Positions 1 to 6,356 are shown, counted from the first letter of the stretch. The stretch: DNA of 12,652 nucleotides from Fidelibacterota bacterium (GCA_947473445.1 CANJEU010000022.1:1-12652), one strand, 5' to 3'. Notes: generated from the sequence alone by a model not told the origin. Translations and numbers: made by a program.

Positions 1-720
1 AAGCGGTTAGGTTTCGTCATAGGTGTTGCCAGTGCGCTTTTCGCGAGCGCTGCGGGTACGGCTATGGCCGCCGAGCTGTCCGCCGCGAAGGACACGCCTG
101 CCGCTCGCACGTCCGAACTCGCGGTCTATTCGAATAACAGCCTCGGCATCGGCTACCAGACTCCGGTCAGCAACAGCTTCAGTCTGGGCGCTCCGGTGGT
201 CGTAGGCCGCCGCGCGGTCGGCGGTCTCGGTGTCGCCAATGCGCAGGACGTGAACGCGCGCTTCTCGACTCATCTTTTCGGCGGCGATGTCGGCGTGTTC
301 GGCGGTTACGCCGATCAGCCCTCGACGCTGTCGCTGTCACCGGTCTCCTCGTGGACCTTCGGCGCGACGGTTGGCTACGCGGGTGTCTATGTGCTCGGTG
401 GCGTGAGCGATACCGCCGCCTTCGGTCCGTTCACGGGCCGTGAAGGTTGGGCGGCGGGCCTTGGTTACGACATGGGCTCGTTCGATCTGCGCCTGACCTA
501 TGCTGCGGAAGTCGCGAGCCTCGCGGCTCTCAATCATGCGACGGCGGCCGATACCCAGCAGATCACCCTGGGCGGCATCTATTCGCTCAGCCCGCGGTTC
601 AGCCTGAACGCCGATGCGTTCTATAGCGGCCGTGAGCGTGCGACGACCTACTTCACGGCCCCGACGGCGAAAACGCCGCAAGGCACCGGCGCGCGCGTGG
701 GCGTTCAGCTCCGCTTCTAA
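1..720 (+). CDS. Outer-membrane beta-barrel (porin-like) protein, 5'-truncated by window edge
   Basis: The reading frame is open from base 1, and 239 residues are visible before the TAA at 718-720. The first residues, KRLGFVIGVASALFASAAG then TAMA-AE, form a typical Sec signal peptide: basic start, hydrophobic core and an A-x-A cleavage site near residue 23. The missing start is therefore probably just one or a few codons before the window. The Met codon at 64 lies inside the cleavage site and is not the start. The mature part alternates aromatic, glycine and polar residues as in amphipathic beta strands, and the chain ends in V-Q-L-R-F, the C-terminal Phe signal used by the Bam machinery. 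At about 215 mature residues it is short for a classical 16-strand porin, so a smaller barrel is likely. Substrate unknown. Its stop overlaps that of the opposing ThiE-like gene by 4 nt. Confidence 0.8.
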   Translation, partial: KRLGFVIGVASALFASAAGTAMAAELSAAKDTPAARTSELAVYSNNSLGIGYQTPVSNSFSLGAPVVVGRRAVGGLGVANAQDVNARFSTHLFGGDVGVFGGYADQPSTLSLSPVSSWTFGATVGYAGVYVLGGVSDTAAFGPFTGREGWAAGLGYDMGSFDLRLTYAAEVASLAALNHATAADTQQITLGGIYSLSPRFSLNADAFYSGRERATTYFTAPTAKTPQGTGARVGVQLRF

Positions 721-1325
721 GCCACATTCTTCATCGCAAAGTCGATACCGGCGATTCCGGCAAAACCCGCCGCGCGCATCTGCGTGACGTGCATTGGGGT
801 TACCCCTCCGAGGGCGAGGACATCGACGCGCGCGCTCCTAGCAAGCCCGGCAGCCCGTGTCGGCCCCAACGCCGTCTGGCCAGGGTGGCTGCGCGTGGGG
901 AACACCGGCGACAACAAAGCCGCATCCGCGCCCAATGCGTACGCGTGTGACACGCCCGGCGCGCCATGGGCCGCCACCGTCAGAATTCCGCCGCGCTGCC
1001 TGCGCCAAATCCGCGCCCCGCTCGAAAGACCGCGCTTTGCGGCATGTTCGGGAAGGTGAATGCCATCGGCGCCGACGGCGACTGCGAGGCGCCAGTCGCC
1101 CGCCACCAAAAAGAGAAGGCCGCGCGCGCGGCACAACAGGGCGAGGTCGCGTGCGAGGGCGCGGCGATCGGGACTCTCATAATGACGGAAGATAACGCCC
1201 GCGCCGCGCGGCAAGGTTTTCAACGCGGCTGCGGCGTCGGGCGTGCGGGCTGTGTCGGTCAGAAACCACACCACGGGCAGGTGAGGTTTGAGCTTCCGCC
1301 CGCTGTTTGGTAGCAATGACCCCAT
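717..1325 (-). CDS. ThiE/TenI-family protein (thiamine phosphate synthase-like)
   Basis: A 202-residue TIM-barrel protein read from ATG at 1325-1323. Family marks visible are the first strand V-V-W-F-L-T-D, V-I-F-R-H-Y at the position of the ThiE pyrimidine-binding strand, G-A-D-G-I-H-L-P-E, L-L-S-P-V-F-P-T-R-S-H-P-G and a late A-L-G-G-V-T-P phosphate-binding loop. True ThiE enzymes join hydroxymethylpyrimidine diphosphate and thiazole phosphate; TenI proteins tautomerise the thiazole or hydrolyse aminopyrimidines. Here the usual lysine after the P-T-x-S/T motif is His, and the N-D pair before the G-A-D-G-I-H segment reads G-D, so the exact reaction is uncertain. An in-frame extension upstream to 1556 lies wholly antisense to yggS and is unlikely. 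Alternative start ATG at 1337-1335. No other thiamine gene is nearby. The divergent neighbour's start codon overlaps this one. Confidence 0.8.
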   Translation of the reverse strand: MGSLLPNSGRKLKPHLPVVWFLTDTARTPDAAAALKTLPRGAGVIFRHYESPDRRALARDLALLCRARGLLFLVAGDWRLAVAVGADGIHLPEHAAKRGLSSGARIWRRQRGGILTVAAHGAPGVSHAYALGADAALLSPVFPTRSHPGQTALGPTRAAGLARSARVDVLALGGVTPMHVTQMRAAGFAGIAGIDFAMKNVA

Positions 1326-2037
1326 GACTGATTCCATGACAAGCGATTCTAACGGACCGGCCCAAAATCTCGAAAGCGTATTGCAGCAGATCAAATCCGC
1401 CGCGCGCGCTGTCTCACGCGACCCCGCCGGCGTGACGCTGATCGCGGTCAGCAAGACCCATGACGCCGAAAGAATCGCCCCGCTGATCGCCGCGGGCCAG
1501 CGGGCGTTCGGCGAAAACAGAATCCAGGAGGCGCAAGCCAAATGGCCTGCGCTCAAAACGATCGCCCCGGATATCGTCCTTCATCTGATCGGCCCGCTGC
1601 AGTCCAACAAGGCCGCCGACGCGGTCGCTTTGTTCGATGTGATTCATACGGTGGATCGCCCGCGTATCGCCGAAGCGCTGGCAAGCGAGATGGCGCGCCA
1701 GAACCGCAGGCTGCCCTGCTTCATCCAGGTAAATACAGGGCGCGAGCCGCAGAAGGCCGGGATCGATCCCCATGCGGCCGAGCAGTTCGTGAAGGACTGC
1801 GTCGCGACCTGGAATCTTCCCGTTGTGGGCTTGATGTGCATTCCGCCGGTCGAGGAGCGGGCCGCGGTGCACTTCGGATTCCTCAAAGACCTCGCGCGAC
1901 GAACCGGCCTGTCTCAGCTCAGCATGGGGATGAGCGCCGATTTCGAAACCGCGGTCCGTCTTGGCGCCACTCACGTCCGCGTGGGCAGCGCGCTGTTCGG
2001 CGCGCGCCCCGCTTCGGCGGAAACGAAACGTAACTAG
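1324..2037 (+). CDS. yggS: YggS/PLPBP family pyridoxal phosphate homeostasis protein
   Basis: 237 residues, the normal length for this family. It is a single-domain TIM-barrel protein that binds pyridoxal 5'-phosphate without known enzymatic activity and helps keep PLP and amino/keto acid pools balanced in the cytosol. The PLP lysine is K44 in L-I-A-V-S-K-T-H. Other family marks are F-G-E-N-R-I-Q-E-A (63-71), H-L-I-G-P-L-Q-S-N-K, Q-V-N-T-G-R-E with K-A-G, and S-M-G-M-S-A-D-F with the phosphate-binding R-V-G-S-A-L-F-G-A-R near the C terminus. Start chosen at ATG 1324; ATG 1336 and a TTG at 1288 are alternatives, and none has a strong Shine-Dalgarno. It is not in its frequent setting beside cell-division or proC genes. 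It ends in a CTAG palindrome shared with the stop of the cytochrome b561 gene. Confidence 0.93.
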   Translation: MTDSMTSDSNGPAQNLESVLQQIKSAARAVSRDPAGVTLIAVSKTHDAERIAPLIAAGQRAFGENRIQEAQAKWPALKTIAPDIVLHLIGPLQSNKAADAVALFDVIHTVDRPRIAEALASEMARQNRRLPCFIQVNTGREPQKAGIDPHAAEQFVKDCVATWNLPVVGLMCIPPVEERAAVHFGFLKDLARRTGLSQLSMGMSADFETAVRLGATHVRVGSALFGARPASAETKRN

Positions 2038-2600
2038 AGCGTATCGTTCTGTAACCCTGTTTTACCGCCAGGCAACATCCGGAGCAGGATTCCATCCTTC
2101 ATAATGAAGTGGTGATAGAGCGCCGCCAGGATGTGAATCACGACCAGGGCGTACATGGCGAACTGCGCGTAATAGTGAAGCGACTGCGCATTGGCCGAAA
2201 GGTCGAAACTGCGCGGCACAAGGTGCGGCAGATTAAAGAGGCCAAACACCGGGATTTCGCGTCCCCGGGCCGCAAGGCCGATATACCCCGACAGCGGCAT
2301 ACCCAATAAAAATAGGTATAAAGTAGCGTGCATGACGGTCGAGGCGATGCGCTGGCCGCGGGGCAAATGTACGGGCAGTTCGGGCGGTTTGTGCGTCAGT
2401 CGCCAATACAGCCGGGCAGCAACCAGCAGCAGCATCATGAAGCCGACGGTCTGGTGGACCTCAAGGGCCGTACGGCTGGTGCGGGTGTCATCGATATAGA
2501 CGGTGCCCAGGCCAAAAATGACCGACAGGACCAGCCCGAAGGCCATTACCCAATGAAACGTGATTGCGACACGTCCGAATTTTTCTGCTGGCCGCTGCAT
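2034..2600 (-). CDS. Cytochrome b561 (bacterial CybB type)
   Basis: 188 residues from ATG 2600-2598, matching the roughly 180 of bacterial b561 proteins. Four membrane helices are visible, near residues 12-35, 45-65, 88-110 and 142-165. Candidate ligands for two b hemes are H16 (F-H-W), H49 (V-H-Q), H142 (L-H-Y-Y) and H156 (V-I-H), spaced as in E. coli CybB. The family takes electrons from quinol in the inner membrane and passes them on. An in-frame extension to 2768 overlaps the start of the divergent cytochrome gene and carries no family features, so the shorter start is preferred. Upstream G-rich sequence may serve as a weak ribosome-binding site. The divergently transcribed c-type cytochrome starts only 52 nt away, which suggests a shared regulatory region and possibly a shared electron path. 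Confidence 0.92.
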   Translation of the reverse strand: MQRPAEKFGRVAITFHWVMAFGLVLSVIFGLGTVYIDDTRTSRTALEVHQTVGFMMLLLVAARLYWRLTHKPPELPVHLPRGQRIASTVMHATLYLFLLGMPLSGYIGLAARGREIPVFGLFNLPHLVPRSFDLSANAQSLHYYAQFAMYALVVIHILAALYHHFIMKDGILLRMLPGGKTGLQNDTL

Positions 2601-2640
2601 GTTATATGGTACCCCCAATCCTTGGCTGGACGATAAACAA

Positions 2641-2646
2641 GGGAGA
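2641..2646 (+). promoter_or_regulatory. Ribosome-binding site that decides the GTG start of the c-type cytochrome
   Basis: GGGAGA sits 6 nt before GTG 2653. The in-frame ATG 15 nt further on has only AGGA at 3 nt distance. This supports GTG as the start and gives a slightly longer N-region for the signal peptide. Confidence 0.6.
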
Positions 2647-2652
2647 AACGAG

Positions 2653-3615
2653 GTGTCATTAGGAATTATGCGTGCTCTGGGAGTTAGCTTGGTGGCGGGC
2701 GCTGCGTTGCTCGCTCCGGAGCGCGCCGGCGCCGTCGACTGGGCAAAGGTGCCTGAGAAGTCGATCACGCTGTTTTACCCGGCGCAGATTTCGTGGGACC
2801 GGCTGTTCACGCCGGGCCGCCACAGCGGTCAGCGCCGCTATCCGGAAAAGACCTGTGTCGGGTGCCACGGCGATATCGATGAAGGTCCCCTGGGCGATAG
2901 CCTCGTGGACGCGGAAAAGGATAAAGAGCCCGCGCCCATCGCCGGCAAGCCGCCGTTCGTGAAGGCCAAGGTCAAGACCGCCCACGAAAACGGCCAGTTG
3001 CTCGTGCGCCATGAATTCGATCCGGGCAAGCAGCCCAAGGTCCCGATGGACAAGGAATTCGAAACCAAGGTCACGATGATCCTGGACGACGGTGGCGTGA
3101 AGGAAGCAAAGCAGGCGGGCTGCTGGCTCACCTGCCACAGCGATGTGGAAAGCATGCGCTGGAGCGTGCCGGGCACGACCAAATACCTTAGCGATACGCG
3201 CATTCCCAAAAGCGGCGGCGACGTGATCAAGTCGCCCGAAGAACTCGCCAAGATGCGCGCGGCGGGGAACTTCCTCGAGTATTGGCAGGCTCGCATCAAC
3301 CCGGGCAAGCCGGCGGTCGCCGTCGATGGCACCATTCTTGAAAAGCGTGCCGCGCACGAAAAGCCGGCGGTGAAAGTCACCTCGACGGTCACCAAGGGCG
3401 TCTACACGGTCATCTTCAGCCGCGCGCTCGATGCCGGCCCCGACTATAAGAAGATCGTGCCGGATAAGAAGTACACCGTGGGCTTTGCGATCCACGCGGG
3501 GAACACCTCGCAGCGTTTCCACTACGTGTCGTTCGAACGCTCGCTGATGCTCGATGGCATCGAGGGCGTCGCCGATTTGCTGGCGCCAGGATCCTCGGCC
3601 GGTACCGGCCGCTAA
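2653..3615 (+). CDS. Periplasmic c-type cytochrome, ethylbenzene-dehydrogenase-like heme-binding family
   Basis: 320 residues from a GTG at 2653, which has GGGAGA (2641-2646) 6 nt upstream; the ATG at 2668 is an alternative with poorer spacing. Residues 1-27 form a Sec signal peptide ending E-R-A-G-A-V-D-W. A classical heme c motif C-V-G-C-H lies at 68-72. A second motif, C-W-L-T-C-H at 157-162, has three residues between the cysteines and is followed by S-D-V-E-S-M-R-W, as in proteins whose C-terminal part resembles the heme-binding gamma subunit of ethylbenzene dehydrogenase and DMSO-reductase-family enzymes. The C-terminal half (about 165-310) is that beta-rich domain. I infer an electron-transfer protein, probably diheme or triheme, working with the neighbouring cytochrome b561. 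No catalytic molybdenum subunit is present here. A strong terminator follows the gene. Confidence 0.85.
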   Translation: MSLGIMRALGVSLVAGAALLAPERAGAVDWAKVPEKSITLFYPAQISWDRLFTPGRHSGQRRYPEKTCVGCHGDIDEGPLGDSLVDAEKDKEPAPIAGKPPFVKAKVKTAHENGQLLVRHEFDPGKQPKVPMDKEFETKVTMILDDGGVKEAKQAGCWLTCHSDVESMRWSVPGTTKYLSDTRIPKSGGDVIKSPEELAKMRAAGNFLEYWQARINPGKPAVAVDGTILEKRAAHEKPAVKVTSTVTKGVYTVIFSRALDAGPDYKKIVPDKKYTVGFAIHAGNTSQRFHYVSFERSLMLDGIEGVADLLAPGSSAGTGR

Positions 3616-3635
3616 GTCCGCTAAAATCCGGATCG

Positions 3636-3674
3636 CTATAGCGAGATGACAATCGTCATCTCGCTATAGTTTTT
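3636..3674 (+). terminator. Intrinsic terminator after the c-type cytochrome gene
   Basis: A perfect 15-bp stem: CTATAGCGAGATGAC (3636-3650), loop AATC, and its exact complement (3655-3669), followed by TTTTT (3670-3674). It begins 20 nt after the stop of the plus-strand cytochrome gene and lies 53 nt beyond the end of the convergent minus-strand L,D-transpeptidase gene. The U tract is on the plus-strand side, so it mainly stops plus-strand transcription, although the symmetrical stem may also slow polymerase from the other direction. Confidence 0.9.
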
Positions 3675-3727
3675 AGATGTCGCGTGTCCGGACGGAAAAC
3701 CGGAAGACGACTTTTCCTGGACCCGCT

Positions 3728-4249
3728 TTAATAGACGGTCCGGATATCCACGAACGTCGCACCTGTTAGCGCGCGCAGGACCGAAAGAAGGTCCTCGCGC
3801 GCTAATGCTATGCAGCCGGCGGTGGGAGTCAGATCGGGCGCGGCCACATGCATGAATATCGCGCTTCCCGCATACGGAATGACAGGATCGTCGTTGTGGC
3901 CAAGCACGACCACCAGATCGTACAGCGCATCCTCGCGCCACATATTCTCCGCGCTCGCGGGGTAGGGCAGTTTGACCGGGCGATTGTAGTTTGCATCCTC
4001 GGGCGCGTCGCACCAGCCATCGTCGCGCGCGATGGGCTGGATGAGCAGGCGCGTGGCCGGCGGCATGAGTTTATCGCCGCGGTAGAGCACGCGTTTGAGC
4101 GCAAAGCGGCCGACGGGTGTCGCGCCGTCGCCTTCATGCTTGTCGGTTTTGATGCCGCTGCGGCCGAGGACGCAGGGAAACGCGAAGTTCTTGAACCGCA
4201 AGGTGCCGCGGGTCGCGTCGGTGGCGATGGGCGAAACGAGAATATCCAT
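3728..4249 (-). CDS. L,D-transpeptidase (YkuD-domain) family protein
   Basis: 173 residues from ATG 4249-4247, only 4 nt after the stop of ribA, so almost certainly translated from the same mRNA. The YkuD domain fills the whole protein: early L-G-R-S-G, then G-D-G-A-T-P-V-G-R-F (40-49), D-G-W-C-D-A-P-E-D and Y-N-R-P-V-K-L-P, and the active site H134 (F-M-H-V-A) with nucleophile C146 in T-A-G-C-I-A-L. YkuD enzymes make 3-3 crosslinks in peptidoglycan or attach lipoproteins to it. The residue two after the catalytic Cys is Ala, where the best-known enzymes have Arg. No signal peptide, Tat signal or membrane helix is visible, which is odd for a wall enzyme. A longer in-frame extension to 4372 overlaps ribA and is rejected. 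Confidence 0.87.
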   Translation of the reverse strand: MDILVSPIATDATRGTLRFKNFAFPCVLGRSGIKTDKHEGDGATPVGRFALKRVLYRGDKLMPPATRLLIQPIARDDGWCDAPEDANYNRPVKLPYPASAENMWREDALYDLVVVLGHNDDPVIPYAGSAIFMHVAAPDLTPTAGCIALAREDLLSVLRALTGATFVDIRTVY

Positions 4250-4253
4250 GAGA

Positions 4254-5411
4254 CTAGAACAGATGCCCTGAACGTTTGGCTTTGGTTTGCAGATAACTCC
4301 AATTGTGCTCATTGGAGGGGAAGGTGTGGGCAACGCGCGCGCTGACTTCGATGCCGTGACGGCCGAGCGCACCGACCTTCGCCGGATTATTCGTTAAAAG
4401 ACGTACGCGTGTGAAGCCCAACACGCGCAGCATGCGCACCGCCGGCAGATAGACGCGTTCGTCGTCGTCGAAGCCAAGTTGCTCGTTGGCGTCGACGGTA
4501 TCGAATCCGCGATCCTGCAAAGTGTAGGCGCGCAGCTTGTTGACGAGGCCAATGCCCCGGCCTTCCTGCGCGAGATAAAGCAACACGCCCCCGCCTTCCT
4601 TGGCGATAGCCGCGATCGCGCCGCGCAGTTGGTCGCCGCAGTCGCACCGCAAGGACGCCAGCAGGTCGCCCGTGAAACACTCCGAATGTAAGCGGGTCAG
4701 CACCGGTTTTGTCGGATCGGGCGTGCCGATGATGATGGCCAGATGTTCGGCGCCGCCGTCGCGCGGGCGGAAGGACACGATGCGTGTGTCCTCGCAATCG
4801 GCCAGCGGTACCCGCGCCTCGCTGATCGGTCGCAGATCGCCCGCGGTGTCCTGATCGTAACGGGTGATGGCCCCCGCGCTGACCGACAGCCGGCCATGGC
4901 GGCGGATCCAAAGCTCGGGATTATCCGCAAGCGGCGCGAGCACAACGGCCGGCAGAAGCCGTGCAATCTTTGCGAGTTGCACGCCGGCGTGTCCGGCATC
5001 GGATGCGGCGACCGCTTCGGCCACGCCCACGCCCGGCGGCGGCACCGGCGCCTCGACGTCCGGATCGATCAGGGCCCGGATCCGCCCTGCGGTCAGGTCG
5101 CGACACCCAAGCTGTACGGCCTGCGCCGATGGTGCGGTTAGGCCCAGCACGGCCGCGCGCCGGCCGGTGATGACCAGCGAAGCGGGCCCGACACCGGCCT
5201 CGGTGAAAAACGGGGCCGGCCACAGATCGATGGTTTCGGCCGCGCGGACCAGCGCCGCGACAGTCCCTGTGGCGCCGCAGCCGAGAATGACCACGGCGCC
5301 GCCGCGGCGCAACTCGGCGACCGCACGGTCCACGGCTTCCAAATCGGCGAGTGCGAGTTCCGCAACTGCGGAGGGCGCGGTGTCTGGGTCGGGCCTAGCA
5401 TTCATGATCAT
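4254..5411 (-). CDS. ribA: GTP cyclohydrolase II with degenerate N-terminal half
   Basis: 385 residues. The C-terminal half (about 200-385) is a complete GTP cyclohydrolase II, which opens GTP to the diaminopyrimidine precursor of riboflavin. The zinc-binding cysteines are C245, C256 and C258 (S-E-C-F-T-G-D, R-C-D-C-G-D). Q-E-G-R-G-I-G-L at 282-289, the L-R-A-Y-T-L-Q-D tyrosine, D-A-N-E-Q-L-G-F and L-L-T-N-N-P-A-K are all present, and it ends K-R-S-G-H-L-F. The first ~200 residues sit where bifunctional proteins carry the dihydroxybutanone-phosphate synthase domain, but its acidic D-R-E-N-E-G-D type motif and the T-x-H-x-T-G motif are absent, so that activity is very probably lost. A separate ribB would be needed elsewhere. 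Start at 5411 or, two codons on, 5405; there is no strong Shine-Dalgarno. First gene of an operon with the L,D-transpeptidase gene. Confidence 0.93.
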   Translation of the reverse strand: MIMNARPDPDTAPSAVAELALADLEAVDRAVAELRRGGAVVILGCGATGTVAALVRAAETIDLWPAPFFTEAGVGPASLVITGRRAAVLGLTAPSAQAVQLGCRDLTAGRIRALIDPDVEAPVPPPGVGVAEAVAASDAGHAGVQLAKIARLLPAVVLAPLADNPELWIRRHGRLSVSAGAITRYDQDTAGDLRPISEARVPLADCEDTRIVSFRPRDGGAEHLAIIIGTPDPTKPVLTRLHSECFTGDLLASLRCDCGDQLRGAIAAIAKEGGGVLLYLAQEGRGIGLVNKLRAYTLQDRGFDTVDANEQLGFDDDERVYLPAVRMLRVLGFTRVRLLTNNPAKVGALGRHGIEVSARVAHTFPSNEHNWSYLQTKAKRSGHLF

Positions 5412-5594
5412 GGGGGATATATAGCCTTGCCCGGCCTGTCTAGCCGTGTGCCAATGCGTTTGCGCCGTACCTCACAACCGATTGTGGATAGCGGACGCGC
5501 CCCCACATCGGGAGGGACGTTGCCGGCAAAGCGTCCTAGACTAGTGATTGCTATATTAAGTGTTGCCGCCTGAAACGACGGAGAGTGGGCCCCC
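5412..5594. promoter_or_regulatory. Divergent intergenic region between ribA and the response regulator gene
   Basis: 183 nt that must hold both promoters. TATATA lies immediately before ribA on the minus strand (about 5418-5423), 6 nt from the start codon. TATATT at 5552-5557 is a possible -10 for the response regulator. No convincing -35 partner was found for either. Short inverted repeats are TTGCCGGCAA (5520-5529) and CACAA-N4-TTGTG (5473-5486). No FMN riboswitch-like conserved structure was recognised. Confidence 0.35.
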
Positions 5595-6287
5595 GTGTCA
5601 TCCGCCCGAAGCATCCTACTGATCGATGACGACGATCTGCTGCGCACCTCGCTGCGAGAGCAACTGGCCACGCAAGGCGAGTTCGGCCGCATCGACGAAG
5701 CCGCCACCGGGGCGGCCGGAATCGCCGCGGCCACCGGTAATGTGTTCGATATCATCCTTCTCGATCTTGGATTGCCCGACATGGACGGGCGTGATGTCTG
5801 CCGCACGCTGCGCGAAAAGGGCGTGCGCTCGCCCATCATTATGCTGACAGCGCTCGATTCAGACGACGATACGGTCACAGGCCTCAACGCGGGCGCGAAC
5901 GACTATATCACCAAGCCCTTCCGCCTGGCCGTATTGCTCGCGCGCGTGCGCGCTCATCTGCGTCAACACGAACAATCCGACGACGCGGTGTTCACCATCG
6001 GGCCTTATCAGTTCCACCCCGCCGCCAAAATGCTCAGCAGCGAGGAAGGCAAGAAGAAGATCCGGCTGACGGAAAAGGAAACCGCGATCCTGAAGTATCT
6101 CTACCGGATCGGGAACAAGACCGTCTCGCGCGAGACATTGCTCGGCGAAGTATGGGGATATAATGCGGCCGTAACGACCCATACCCTCGAAACGCACATC
6201 TATCGTCTGCGTCAGAAGATCGAAGAGAACCCCGCCGACGTCCGGCTCCTCATCACAGAGTCTGGCGGGTATCGCTTAAACGCGTAA
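5595..6287 (+). CDS. OmpR-family two-component response regulator, orphan in this window
   Basis: 230 residues from GTG 5595, with GGAGAG (5580-5585) 9 nt upstream. The receiver domain spans about 5-122: acidic pocket D11-D14, phospho-acceptor D57 in L-L-D-L-G-L-P-D-M-D-G, switch T85 and conserved K107 in T-K-P-F. The winged-helix DNA-binding domain spans about 135-228, with R-L-T-E-K-E at its start, V-S-R-E-T-L-L-G-E-V-W-G and T-H-I-Y-R-L-R-Q-K-I in the recognition region, and G-G-Y-R-L at the end. On phosphorylation by a histidine kinase such proteins dimerise and bind direct repeats. No kinase gene is next to it, so the partner and targets cannot be named. It is transcribed divergently from ribA and converges on the HTH regulator gene, with 115 nt between them. 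Confidence 0.93.
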   Translation: MSSARSILLIDDDDLLRTSLREQLATQGEFGRIDEAATGAAGIAAATGNVFDIILLDLGLPDMDGRDVCRTLREKGVRSPIIMLTALDSDDDTVTGLNAGANDYITKPFRLAVLLARVRAHLRQHEQSDDAVFTIGPYQFHPAAKMLSSEEGKKKIRLTEKETAILKYLYRIGNKTVSRETLLGEVWGYNAAVTTHTLETHIYRLRQKIEENPADVRLLITESGGYRLNA

Positions 6288-6342
6288 ACGGGCGTGTCGA
6301 CGCCAAGTCATCGACACCCGAAATCTTGAACGCTGAAAGAAC

Positions 6343-6356
6343 GGCCTCCGGAGGCC
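6343..6356. repeat. 14-bp perfect palindrome in the convergent gap
   Basis: GGCCTCCGGAGGCC lies between the converging response regulator and HTH regulator genes. An imperfect inverted repeat (6289-6320, arms GTGTCGA/TCGACAC plus CGG/CCG) precedes it. Neither has a T tract of the length expected of an intrinsic terminator. Together they may act as a weak or Rho-assisted bidirectional stop. Confidence 0.4.

Noticed and set aside
2659..3522. 287-codon minus-strand ORF antisense to the c-type cytochrome
   Set aside because: The plus frame has a signal peptide and heme motifs; the minus frame is low-complexity and unlike any known protein.
5483..5491. DnaA-box-like TGTGGATAG between ribA and the response regulator gene
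   Set aside because: Eight of nine positions match, but it is a single site with no cluster, AT-rich unwinding element or dnaA/dnaN/parA neighbours, so not an origin.
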